Part shown: positions 25,434 through 33,718 of the stretch, piece by piece
Numbering within the stretch: the first letter of the stretch is position 1
How the letters are laid out: each line of letters opens with the position of its first letter
Source: Neorhizobium huautlense
GTDB taxonomy: Bacteria > Pseudomonadota > Alphaproteobacteria > Rhizobiales > Rhizobiaceae
NCBI RefSeq assembly: GCF_002968575.1
Contig: NZ_PVBM01000028.1
Span: forward strand, 1 to 62,837
DNA: 62,837 nucleotides
Direction: 5' to 3'
Made by a program: the position numbers and the translations under genes
Notes under the pieces: generated by a model
What the model was told of the DNA's origin: nothing
The model's input: only the letters and a program-made list of their open reading frames with translations
Database searches by the model: none

Positions 25434-25702
25434 GGATAGTAACCCCGCTGATATAGAGCCAACACGCGCGTGCGGACGCCTATGCACTTCATGCACATCA
25501 GGATGCGGGTGCGACCATTTCCGCTGTCCGCACGAGAAGATCTTTTAGGTCTTCAGGTTCGGCGCAAGATGGAAATCACGCCGGCCGCTGGCGTGGTTGC
25601 AGTGCTTATAGATAATTTCTAAGAAGGGTTCCAGACTGCTAAAGTGGCAATCGCGCAAAATTTTTCAGTCGGGTGGTTAAAATCTTAACAAAGGCATCGA
25701 GT

Positions 25703-26347
25703 ATGCGGCTGACGGCCGACGGTTTGGCCGCACGACGCGGTGAAGACCTGATTTTCAAAGACGTCTCTTTTGCTCTGGAAACGGGCGAAAGCCTCGTGCT
25801 CACCGGCCGCAATGGTTCGGGAAAATCGACCCTGCTGCGCGTCGTGGCCGGATTGCTTCGTCCGGAGAGCGGACGGGTGGAGTGGCATTCCGAATCAGCC
25901 GAATCGGGAATGCGCGCCGCGGAAGCCTGTCACTACCTCGGCCACCGCAACGCCATGAAGGCGGAACTCTCCGTCACCGAGAACCTCGCATTCTGGAAAG
26001 ATTTCTTCGGCGACGTCAAAGGCGGTCATAGCCTGCCGGTACACGAAGCCGCCGAACTGGTGGGTCTCGGGAGCATCGTCCACCTGCCGTTCGGTTATCT
26101 GTCGGCCGGCCAGCAACGGCGCATGGCCTTCGCAAAGCTCCTCGTCGCCTATCGCCCCGTCTGGATTCTCGATGAACCGACGGCAGCGCTGGACGTAAAT
26201 GCGGAGGGAGTATTCACGACATTGATCAAGGCGCATCTCGCCAAAGGTGGCATTCTGCTCGCCGCCACTCACCAGCCGCTCGGGCTGGATAATGGGAAGG
26301 AATTACGGATGACGGGGTTTTCCGGCATCATGGGAGAGAGATGGTGA
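25703..26347 (+). CDS. ccmA: Heme exporter ATP-binding protein CcmA (CycV)
   Basis: This 214-residue ATPase belongs to the System I cytochrome c maturation complex CcmABCD, which releases holo-CcmE in the periplasm. Walker A is LTGRNGSGKST, the signature is LSAGQQRRMAFAKLL, Walker B is VWILDEPTAALD and the H-loop is ATHQP. The ATG at 25703 has AAAGG upstream; a GTG at 25673 would add ten residues. The stop overlaps ccmB by seven bases. In rhizobia this gene is also called cycV. Confidence 0.94.
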   Translation: MRLTADGLAARRGEDLIFKDVSFALETGESLVLTGRNGSGKSTLLRVVAGLLRPESGRVEWHSESAESGMRAAEACHYLGHRNAMKAELSVTENLAFWKDFFGDVKGGHSLPVHEAAELVGLGSIVHLPFGYLSAGQQRRMAFAKLLVAYRPVWILDEPTAALDVNAEGVFTTLIKAHLAKGGILLAATHQPLGLDNGKELRMTGFSGIMGERW

Positions 26348-27003
26348 CCGCCCTCCTCTTTCGCGATCTCAAGCTTTCAGTCCGCGCCGGCGGCGGAGCA
26401 ATGATCGGCGTCTTGTTCTTCATGACTGTTGTCGCCGTCATCCCCTTTGGCGTCGGGCCGGACCTGAACCTTCTCTCGCGCATCGGCCCGGCGATCGTCT
26501 GGATCGGCGCACTGCTCTCGGCCCTTCTCGGCCTGGACCGTCTTTTCCAGACCGACCGCGAGGACGGCTCGCTTGACCTTCTCCTGATGCAGGAACATCC
26601 GCTCGTCCTGACGGTCCTCATCAAATGTCTGGCGCATTGGCTGGGCAACGGCCTGCCGCTGGTGATCGCCTCGCCGTTGCTTGGGCTCTTCATGAACATG
26701 AACGAGACGGCGATCGGCGCAACCATGCTGACGCTCCTTATCGGCACGCCGGCGCTGACTTTCATCGGTGCGGTCGGCGCCGCAGTTGCCGTCGCTCTTC
26801 CCCGTGGGGGATTGCTGGTTTCGATCCTTGTCCTTCCTCTGGCGATCCCAGTACTGATCTTCGGTGTCAGCGCCTCCTACGCCGCCGTCGAGGATCCCGC
26901 CCCCTTTATGCCGCCTTTTCTTATATTGGTGGCGATCACGATGTTTTTTGCGGTACTAGGACCGCTGGGTGCGGCGCTGGCTTTGAGAAACGCCAACGAT
27001 TGA
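26341..27003 (+). CDS. ccmB: Heme exporter permease CcmB (CycW)
   Basis: This 220-residue inner-membrane protein has six hydrophobic segments and pairs with CcmA and CcmC. The family start LLFRDLKLSVRAGGG and the segment LDRLFQTDREDGSLDLLLMQEHPL are conserved in CcmB. The start codon lies inside the ccmA end, so translation is coupled. A 43-bp gap leads to ccmC. Confidence 0.95.
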   Translation: MVTALLFRDLKLSVRAGGGAMIGVLFFMTVVAVIPFGVGPDLNLLSRIGPAIVWIGALLSALLGLDRLFQTDREDGSLDLLLMQEHPLVLTVLIKCLAHWLGNGLPLVIASPLLGLFMNMNETAIGATMLTLLIGTPALTFIGAVGAAVAVALPRGGLLVSILVLPLAIPVLIFGVSASYAAVEDPAPFMPPFLILVAITMFFAVLGPLGAALALRNAND

Positions 27004-27046
27004 CTAGAATCAATATGCCGCCCGCGACTTAGATTAGAAAGCGCTC

Positions 27047-27805
27047 ATGACCCAAAGCCTCGCGATCACCAAACTGAGCGATCTTGCCAACCCGACGCGC
27101 TTCCTGGCGCTGGCCGCGCGCGTCCTGCCCTGGATGGGAACCGTCACCGCCGTTCTGTTTGCTATCGGCCTGTATCTGAGCTTCGCAACCGAAGGCGACT
27201 ATCAGCAGGGGCAGACGGTGCGCATCATGTATGTGCATGTCCCAGCCGCCTGGCTATCGATGATGTGTTACTCGGTGATGGCGCTCTCGGCGATCGGGAC
27301 TCTGGTTTGGCGACATCCGCTTGCCGATGTCAGCCACCGGGCCGCCGCGCCGCTAGGCGCTGCCTTCACGCTGATTGCGCTTGCGACAGGCTCGCTCTGG
27401 GGCAGGCCGATGTGGGGCACCTGGTGGGTCTGGGACGCGCGGCTGACCTCCGTCTTCGTGCTTTTTTTGATGTATCTCGGCCTTATTGCGCTCAACCGCG
27501 CGATGGACGATCCGTCCAAGGCGGCGCGCGTTTCCGCCGTCCTCATCCTTGTCGGTTTCGTCAATATTCCGATCATCAAATTCTCGGTCGACTGGTGGAA
27601 TACGCTGCACCAGCCGGCGAGCGTCATCCGCCTGGACGGACCCACCATCGACGGGGAATTCCTTTGGCCGCTGCTTGTGATGGCCATCGCCTTCACACTG
27701 CTGTTCTTCACACTGCATATCGCGGCAATGCGTAACGAGATCTGGCGGCGCCGCGTCGCCGCCCAACGACGGCTTGCCGCCCGCGCGGCCGGACGGGAGG
27801 CATGA
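27047..27805 (+). CDS. ccmC: Heme exporter/handling protein CcmC (CycZ)
   Basis: This 252-residue membrane protein has six helices. It loads heme onto CcmE and carries the heme-handling tryptophan-rich motif WGTWWVWDARLTS around residue 125. A conserved periplasmic His precedes it (MYVHVPAAWLSMM), and the second comes after (WWNTLHQPASV). Both His and the WWD motif are present, so it looks functional. The C-terminus is basic. Confidence 0.96.
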   Translation: MTQSLAITKLSDLANPTRFLALAARVLPWMGTVTAVLFAIGLYLSFATEGDYQQGQTVRIMYVHVPAAWLSMMCYSVMALSAIGTLVWRHPLADVSHRAAAPLGAAFTLIALATGSLWGRPMWGTWWVWDARLTSVFVLFLMYLGLIALNRAMDDPSKAARVSAVLILVGFVNIPIIKFSVDWWNTLHQPASVIRLDGPTIDGEFLWPLLVMAIAFTLLFFTLHIAAMRNEIWRRRVAAQRRLAARAAGREA

Positions 27806-27812
27806 CAGGGTG

Positions 27813-27998
27813 ATGACGCATACATTCTACATCGCCCTGTCCTATGCCCTGACGGCCCTGGTGGCCCTCTGTCTGATCGCCTGGGTTTGGCTTGACGGCC
27901 GCGCCCGGCGGGGCGAGCTGGCGGAACTGGAAGCCTCCGGCATCCGTCGTCGCTCTTCACAGCCCAGGGATGATGCGGACCAGAGTGACAAACCATGA
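27813..27998 (+). CDS. ccmD: Heme exporter protein CcmD (CycX)
   Basis: This 61-residue single-span membrane protein stabilises CcmABC with holo-CcmE. One hydrophobic helix (YIALSYALTALVALCLIAWVWLDG) is followed by a charged cytosolic tail (RARRGELAELEASGIRRRS) typical of CcmD. The stop overlaps the ccmG start by four bases (ATGA). It is easily missed because of its size; position between ccmC and ccmG supports it. Confidence 0.92.
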   Translation: MTHTFYIALSYALTALVALCLIAWVWLDGRARRGELAELEASGIRRRSSQPRDDADQSDKP

Positions 27999-28597
27999 GC
28001 ACCGAGACCGAAAACCGGCCGGCACAGCGCAAGGGTCTGGCACGTTACGCACTCGCTCTTCTTCCGCTTGTAGTTTTCCTGGGATTTGCGGCCGTCGCCG
28101 GCAAGATGCTCTATGATCAGGACGTCAACGGTCGGGACATCTCCGCCATCCCTTCGGCGCTCATCGGAAAGAAGGCTCCGTCGCTTGCGCTGCCGCCGCT
28201 CGAAGGATCGAACACCGCAGCCCTCACCGATGCGGCGATTGCCGGCAAACTGACGTTGGTGAACGTCTTCGCCTCCTGGTGCGTACCCTGCCGACAGGAG
28301 CATCCCATTCTCAAGGAACTGGCGAAGGACGGACGGCTGACCGTGGTCGGCATCAACTACAAGGACCGCAACGACAATGCCCTGCGTTTCCTCGGTGAGC
28401 TCGGCAATCCCTATAAGGCGATCGGTGTCGACCCGAACGGCAAGGCGGCGATCGACTGGGGCGTCTACGGCATTCCAGAAAGCTATCTGGTCGGGCCGGA
28501 CGGCACTATCCTCTACAAGAAGGTCGGCCCCTTCGACGAGCGAAGCATGTCCCAGGATCTCATGCCGGCGATCGAGAAGGCCGCCGCCGGCAGCTGA
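27995..28597 (+). CDS. ccmG: Thiol:disulfide oxidoreductase CcmG/DsbE (CycY)
   Basis: This 200-residue membrane-anchored thioredoxin keeps apocytochrome c cysteines reduced for heme ligation. It has an N-terminal anchor (ALALLPLVVFLGFAAVAGKML), then the CcmG fold with active site W95-C96-V-P-C99 and cis-Pro loop YGIPESYLVGPDG. The rest of System I (ccmE, ccmF, ccmH, ccmI) is absent here and must be elsewhere, as in other rhizobia where they form the separate cycHJKL cluster. The stop abuts that of DUF2585: the two stops form TGATCA. Confidence 0.95.
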   Translation: MSTETENRPAQRKGLARYALALLPLVVFLGFAAVAGKMLYDQDVNGRDISAIPSALIGKKAPSLALPPLEGSNTAALTDAAIAGKLTLVNVFASWCVPCRQEHPILKELAKDGRLTVVGINYKDRNDNALRFLGELGNPYKAIGVDPNGKAAIDWGVYGIPESYLVGPDGTILYKKVGPFDERSMSQDLMPAIEKAAAGS

Positions 28598-29188
28598 TCA
28601 GGGCATCGCCGCCTGCCACTCCCGCACCGCGTCGATCGGCCAGACGAGCATCAGCACGTTGAGCGTCAGGTTGTCGCGGATGATATATCCGGTCGCAAGC
28701 TCGAAGAAGATGGCGATCACGACCGTCAGCCAGACCGGCAGGCGCTCAGCGGCGAAAAAGCCGAGCGCCATGAAGACGGTGTCCATTGCAGAATTCAGGA
28801 TGCTGTCGCCGGTATAACCGAGCGCCATGGTCGCCGTCCGATAGCGGTCGATCACCATCGGCGTGTTTTCCAGCACTTCCCATGCGGCCTCGATCAGCAC
28901 GGCAAGCGACAGCCGCGCGGTAAGCGGCGCGCGCCGGAAGAGAACCCAGCCGAGACCGTAAAAAAGGAATCCGTGGATGATGTGGGACGGAGTATACCAG
29001 TCCGAAAGATGCTGCGAGTTGCCGCTGGAATTAACGCCCCCTTCCCACAACTTCACATAACCGCATTCGCAGATCGGGATCCGGCCCATGGCATAGAGCA
29101 CGGCGACCTGCAGCAGGAAGACTGCAAGCGCAGCATACAGCCAGCGCCTGGAGGACGAACCGGAATCGGAAAGATCGGCTGCCGTCAC
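28598..29188 (-). CDS. DUF2585 / UPF0314 family membrane protein
   Basis: This 196-residue protein has about five hydrophobic segments. The conserved pattern includes ICECGYVKLWEGGVNSSGNSQHLSDWYTPSHIIHGFLFY, with two Cys, an Asp and two His, and later EAAWEVLENTPMVIDRYR and GYTGDSILNSAMD. This matches the UPF0314 group in Rhizobiales. The polar conserved residues in membrane-proximal loops suggest an enzyme or metal site, but no function is known. A GTG start at 29188 overlaps the yciB stop by four bases, so it is the last gene of the dapF-mtaB-ftsY-yciB string. Confidence 0.9.
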   Translation of the reverse strand: MTAADLSDSGSSSRRWLYAALAVFLLQVAVLYAMGRIPICECGYVKLWEGGVNSSGNSQHLSDWYTPSHIIHGFLFYGLGWVLFRRAPLTARLSLAVLIEAAWEVLENTPMVIDRYRTATMALGYTGDSILNSAMDTVFMALGFFAAERLPVWLTVVIAIFFELATGYIIRDNLTLNVLMLVWPIDAVREWQAAMP

Positions 29189-29889
29189 TCTTCGGTTTCC
29201 GCGACAGGTTCGGTAATGGTGTGTCGCATGATGAGCGGCATCTGGGCGAGCGTGAAGGCGATGGTGATGGGCATCGTGCCCCAGACCTTGAAATTAATCC
29301 AGACGGCATCGGAAAAATTGCGCCAGACCACCTCGTTCATGACCGCAAGCACCAGAAAGAACAGGCCCCATCGAAACGTGAGCTTCTTCCAACCCGTTTC
29401 ATCGAGCTGGAAGGCTGCGTTGAATACATAACCGAGCAATGACTTGCCGAACATAAGACCGATGAGCAGCGTCACGCCGAAGAGCGAATTGACGATCGTC
29501 GGCTTCATCTTGATGAAGGTCTCGTCCTGCAGCCAGATCGACAGCGAACCGAAGACCAGCACCACAATGCCGGAAACGAAAGGCATGACCGGCAGGTGAT
29601 GGAAGACGATCTTCGAAATTACCAACGACACGACGGTCGCTATCATGAACAGAGCCGTCGCGACGAGCAACGGGCCGCCGATCGCCGAAAGAGCCGGAAA
29701 TTTCGACACCAGCCATTCGCCACGAAGGTTACCGAAAAAGAAGACGAGTAGCGGACCGATTTCGAGCGCCAGCTTCAGCATCGGATGCTGCTTTTCTTCC
29801 TTGGTCGGCGTGATGTCGCTTTCGATACTCTGCATGGATCCCAACTTCGCGGCTTTCGTTTGAGAAGCCAAATCGTCTTTCTGTGTCAT
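29185..29889 (-). CDS. yciB: Inner membrane-spanning protein YciB (intracellular septation protein A)
   Basis: This 234-residue membrane protein has about six helices. The conserved entry LKLALEIGPLLVFFFGNLRGEW and GVTLLIGLMFGKSLLGYVF mark the IspZ/YciB family, which affects envelope synthesis and cell division. ATG 29889 overlaps the ftsY stop (ATGA) and is chosen for coupling. ATG 29835, preceded by GGGAT, is a reasonable shorter start lacking the polar tail. It is followed directly by DUF2585. Confidence 0.9.
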   Translation of the reverse strand: MTQKDDLASQTKAAKLGSMQSIESDITPTKEEKQHPMLKLALEIGPLLVFFFGNLRGEWLVSKFPALSAIGGPLLVATALFMIATVVSLVISKIVFHHLPVMPFVSGIVVLVFGSLSIWLQDETFIKMKPTIVNSLFGVTLLIGLMFGKSLLGYVFNAAFQLDETGWKKLTFRWGLFFLVLAVMNEVVWRNFSDAVWINFKVWGTMPITIAFTLAQMPLIMRHTITEPVAETEE

Positions 29890-31307
29890 CAATGCGTCAA
29901 ACCGGCAATGGCCTGCGCAAAATCTCCCGCCTCAAAAGGCTCCAGATCGTCCACGCCTTCACCCACACCGATGAAATAAACCGGCAGCTTGTGCTTGGCG
30001 GCGATGGCCACAAGAATGCCGCCGCGCGCCGTACCGTCCAGTTTCGTCATGATCAGGCCGCTGACGCCAGCGACGTTGCGGAAGATCTCGACCTGCTGCA
30101 GGGCATTCTGCCCGGTCGTGGCGTCGAGGGTCTGAAGTACCGTATGCGGCGCATCGGGGTCGAGCTTGCCGAGCACGCGGACGATCTTTTCGAGCTCCGC
30201 CATCAACTCCGTGCGGTTCTGCAGCCGGCCGGCCGTATCGATGATCAGCACGTCGCTTTTCTTCGCACGTGCCTGCTCGTAGGCGTCATAGGCAAGGCCG
30301 GCGGCGTCCGCGCCGAGTTTCGTGCCGATGAATTCCGACCCCGTCCGGTCTGCCCAGATTTTCAGCTGCTCGATGGCCGCTGCACGAAAGGTATCGCCGG
30401 CGGCGAGCATGACCTTGAGCCCCGAGCCGGAGAGTTTTGCCGCTAGCTTGCCGATCGTCGTGGTCTTGCCGGTTCCGTTGACGCCGACAACGAGGACGAC
30501 ATGCGGCTTATGGTTGAGGTCGAGCTGCAACGGCTTGGCAACCGGCGACAACACCTTGGTGATCTCGGCCGCCATGATACGGGACACATCTTCGCCAGTG
30601 ACATCCTTGCCGTAGCGTTCGGACGAAAGCGCGCCGGTAATACGCATCGCCGTCTCCACGCCGAGGTCTGCCTGGATCAGCAGATCCTCCAGCTCCTCCA
30701 ACGTATCTTCATCAAGCTTGCGCTTCGTGAAGAGCGCCGTGATCTGGCCTGTGAGCTGCGAGGAAGTACGGGCAAGGCCAGCGCGCAGTCGCTGGAACCA
30801 GGTAAGTTTTGGCGCGGGGGCGACTGGAGCGGGCCGGAGTTCGTGGCGAGCAGTGGAGAAGCCTTTGGGGAGGATGGGTTCGGCGGGAACCTCTTCCGAT
30901 GCAATATCCCCCACAGGAGGGGAGATGTCCGGCAGGACAGAGGAAGGTGTTTCCGCGGATGCGACACCCTCTTCTTCCTCAGCTTCGGCTTCCGCCTGCA
31001 GCAAAGACAACGGTACCATGCCGATATCAGGTGCCGCTTCGACGCCCGGAAGAATGGCAGCTGTTTCATCATCGGCTTCGGGCTCGGTGATATTCTCGCT
31101 CGCCCGGTCCGCAGACGGACCGCCCGCGGTTTCGATCTCCGTTGGCGCGACCGGATCGACGGGCGAAACCGGCAGGTCTTCATGCCGCGACTTTGGCTCG
31201 AGTTCTGCCTCGACCGAACGCAGATCCTCCGCACGTTCCGCTTCAGGTGCCTGCTCTTCGCCTGGTTTGCCGAAGGTGAAGACGCGTTTGATGAAGCTTA
31301 ATGCCAT
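29889..31307 (-). CDS. ftsY: Signal recognition particle receptor FtsY
   Basis: This GTPase docks SRP-ribosome complexes at the inner membrane. It has 472 residues: a long acidic, Pro-rich A domain (residues about 15-165, rich in Glu), an N domain, then the G domain. G1 is VVGVNGTGKTTTIGK, with DTFRAAA, DTAGRLQ and TKLDGTARGG following. The C-terminus is the membrane-binding FAQAIAG region. The partner ffh is 7 kb away on the other strand. The gene lies 16 bp after mtaB and overlaps yciB. Confidence 0.97.
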   Translation of the reverse strand: MALSFIKRVFTFGKPGEEQAPEAERAEDLRSVEAELEPKSRHEDLPVSPVDPVAPTEIETAGGPSADRASENITEPEADDETAAILPGVEAAPDIGMVPLSLLQAEAEAEEEEGVASAETPSSVLPDISPPVGDIASEEVPAEPILPKGFSTARHELRPAPVAPAPKLTWFQRLRAGLARTSSQLTGQITALFTKRKLDEDTLEELEDLLIQADLGVETAMRITGALSSERYGKDVTGEDVSRIMAAEITKVLSPVAKPLQLDLNHKPHVVLVVGVNGTGKTTTIGKLAAKLSGSGLKVMLAAGDTFRAAAIEQLKIWADRTGSEFIGTKLGADAAGLAYDAYEQARAKKSDVLIIDTAGRLQNRTELMAELEKIVRVLGKLDPDAPHTVLQTLDATTGQNALQQVEIFRNVAGVSGLIMTKLDGTARGGILVAIAAKHKLPVYFIGVGEGVDDLEPFEAGDFAQAIAGLTH

Positions 31308-31323
31308 AGAGATCCGTCTTCCG

Positions 31324-32610
31324 TTATGCCGCCCGAGATGAGGCAGGGGCCGGCGCGACCTGCATTTCGAGGTGCTTGCCGTTGTGCCCGGTAATGATAA
31401 CGCGCTTGAGGTCGCGGGGAAAAAGGCCGGGCGCTGCCACCAGAGAAAAGTTTTCCGTATGCGCCTTGCCGTTGTTCTCGACGATGATGACTTGCTCCGT
31501 CCCGATCATACGGTCGAGATGAGCGCGGTGCAGCGCCTCCCCGCGTCCACGCAGACGCGCCGCACGATCCTTGATCAGCCCGCGGTCGAGTTGCGGCATC
31601 CGGGCCGCCGGCGTTCCGGGCCGTGGACTGTAGGGGAAGACATGCAGGAAGGAGATGCCCGCCTCCTCGGCCAGCCTCGCGGCGTTCTCGAACATTTCTT
31701 CCGTCTCAGTCGGGAAGCCCGCGATCATGTCTGCACCAAACGCGATCTCAGGTCTCAAGCGCCGCGCCTGCTCGACGAAGGCCAGAGCCTCGGCGCGCGA
31801 ATGGCGGCGCTTCATCCGCTTGAGGATCAGATCATCGCCGTGCTGCAGCGACAGATGCAGGTGCGGCATGAAGCGCGGTTCGTCGGCGATCAGATCCCAG
31901 AGATGCTTGTCCGCCTCGATGCTGTCGATGGAGGACAGCCGAAGACGAAGGATCTCCGGCACCTGGCGCAACAGCGTTTTCGCAAGATATCCGAGCGACG
32001 GCTGGCCTGGCAGGTCGGTGCCATAACTTGTGGCATCGACGCCGGTGAGCACGATCTCGCAGTAGCCGCTTTCAGTGAGTTTGCGGGCCTGTTCGACGAC
32101 GGCGCCCATCGGCACCGAGCGGGAATTGCCGCGGCCATAGGGGATGATGCAGAAGGTGCAGCGGTGGTCGCAGCCGTTCTGTACCTGAATGAAGGCGCGC
32201 ACATGCCCGTCGATGTGCTTTACCATCTGCGGTGCGGTCGCATGGATGCTCATGATGTCGTTGACGCGCAGCTTCTCTTCTGCCGAGACGCCGAAGTCCG
32301 GCAGGCTGCGATAGGAAGCGCTCTTCAGCTTCTCTTCGTTGCCGAGCACCGCGTCCACTTCCGTCATGTCGGCGAAGGCCTGCTTTTCCGTCTGCGCGGC
32401 ACAGCCCGTAACGATAATTCGGGCATGCGGATTCTCCCGCCGCGCACGGCGGATCGCCTGGCGGGCCTGGCGGACAGCTTCGCCGGTGACGGCGCAGGTG
32501 TTGACAAGGATCGCATTGTTGAGCCCGGCCTTTTCGGCCTCGGCCCGCATCACTTCCGATTCATAGGTGTTGAGCCGACAACCGAAGGTGATGACCTCGA
32601 CGCCGCTCAT
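31324..32610 (-). CDS. mtaB: tRNA N6-threonylcarbamoyladenosine(37) methylthiotransferase MtaB
   Basis: This radical-SAM methylthiotransferase converts t6A37 to ms2t6A in tRNAs that read ANN codons. It has 428 residues. The N-terminal UPF0004 domain supplies Cys11, Cys39 and Cys70 for one [4Fe-4S] cluster. The radical-SAM motif is NGCDHRCTFC, about residues 150-156, and a C-terminal TRAM-like domain follows. The start overlaps the dapF stop (ATGA), and the family N-terminus MSGVEVITFGCRLN supports it. An open frame of 175 further codons upstream runs through dapF and is not coding. Confidence 0.95.
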   Translation of the reverse strand: MSGVEVITFGCRLNTYESEVMRAEAEKAGLNNAILVNTCAVTGEAVRQARQAIRRARRENPHARIIVTGCAAQTEKQAFADMTEVDAVLGNEEKLKSASYRSLPDFGVSAEEKLRVNDIMSIHATAPQMVKHIDGHVRAFIQVQNGCDHRCTFCIIPYGRGNSRSVPMGAVVEQARKLTESGYCEIVLTGVDATSYGTDLPGQPSLGYLAKTLLRQVPEILRLRLSSIDSIEADKHLWDLIADEPRFMPHLHLSLQHGDDLILKRMKRRHSRAEALAFVEQARRLRPEIAFGADMIAGFPTETEEMFENAARLAEEAGISFLHVFPYSPRPGTPAARMPQLDRGLIKDRAARLRGRGEALHRAHLDRMIGTEQVIIVENNGKAHTENFSLVAAPGLFPRDLKRVIITGHNGKHLEMQVAPAPASSRAA

Positions 32611-33509
32611 TTTGCCAGGGCTCCTGGTTCTTCGTCCCGCGTGAAGAAGCCCGTCGCCGGGTCCACCTTGCCCGACCATTCCCATTCGGCCGGGCCGGTC
32701 ATGACGACATGATCGTCCTCGCGCCATTCGATGATGAGCGGCTGGCGGATTGGGCTGGAAGCAACGTCGATCGTCACCGTTCGGCCAGTGCGGCCCGTGC
32801 GAGCGGCGGAAACAGCAGATGCGCAGGCGGCCGAGCCACAGGCGAGCGTCAGCCCTGCGCCGCGTTCCCACGTGCGGGTCCGCAGCGAGGAATTCGACGT
32901 GACCTGGGCTAGCGTAATATTGGCCTTTTCGGGAAACATCGGATGGTTTTCCAGAAGCGGCCCGAAACGCTCCAGGTCGAATTCCATCGGATCGCGATCC
33001 ACCCAGAAGATAGCGTGTGGATTGCCCATCGACATGGCCGAAGGCGAATGCAGCACCGGCGCGTCGATCGGCCCGATCTGCAGCTCGATGCGGCTCGTAT
33101 CGAAGAACTCTTCGGCGAGCGGGATCCTGTTCCACTCAAAAACGGGGCGACCCATGTCGACGGAAACCGTCCCGTCCTCGTGTTCGACTGCGTTCAGAAT
33201 GCCGGCGACCGTCTGGAAGGTGAAGGCCTTGCGACCGGTCTCGGCGGCCAGTGCCTGCACAACGCAACGGGTGCCATTGCCGCAGGCCTGCGCCTTAGAG
33301 CCGTCGGAATTGAGAATGTCGATCCAGGCGTCGGTGCCCTGGGCCTTCGGATCGTGGATCGCCATGATCTGGTCGAACTGGGTCGCCGGATCGGCATTGA
33401 GCGCGATCGCAGCCTCGGGCGTAACCTTGTCGGTGCGGTCGCGCATGTCGACAACCAGGATCTTGTTGCCAAGCCCGTTCATCCTCGCGAATTCGACCAT
33501 TGCACTCAT
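32607..33509 (-). CDS. dapF: Diaminopimelate epimerase
   Basis: This enzyme converts LL- to meso-diaminopimelate for lysine and peptidoglycan. It has 300 residues in two pseudo-symmetric halves. The catalytic cysteines are Cys76 (QACGNGTRC) and Cys224 (TLACGSAACA). The N-terminal EFARMNGLGNKILVVD is typical of the rhizobial enzyme. ATG 33500 (MVEFARMNG) is the alternative start. It is the first gene of the minus-strand string dapF-mtaB-ftsY-yciB-DUF2585, whose promoter should lie in 33510-33718. Confidence 0.97.
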   Translation of the reverse strand: MSAMVEFARMNGLGNKILVVDMRDRTDKVTPEAAIALNADPATQFDQIMAIHDPKAQGTDAWIDILNSDGSKAQACGNGTRCVVQALAAETGRKAFTFQTVAGILNAVEHEDGTVSVDMGRPVFEWNRIPLAEEFFDTSRIELQIGPIDAPVLHSPSAMSMGNPHAIFWVDRDPMEFDLERFGPLLENHPMFPEKANITLAQVTSNSSLRTRTWERGAGLTLACGSAACASAVSAARTGRTGRTVTIDVASSPIRQPLIIEWREDDHVVMTGPAEWEWSGKVDPATGFFTRDEEPGALAK

Positions 33510-33718
33510 TGGATCAGTTCCATCTCTGTTCGGGCTGTATATGGCGGAAACGCGTTAGAAATACCAGTGGGAACCAAAAGCGCCAACCATCGACCGATCG
33601 ACTATGGACCTCGCCACTGCCCTTCATATTTAAGAATGAATGCAACCATCTAGAACGCTATCCCGGTTGAAGGCATTCTTGGTGTTCTGGTGCATGCTTT
33701 GGCAATGGAGGATCGCCG

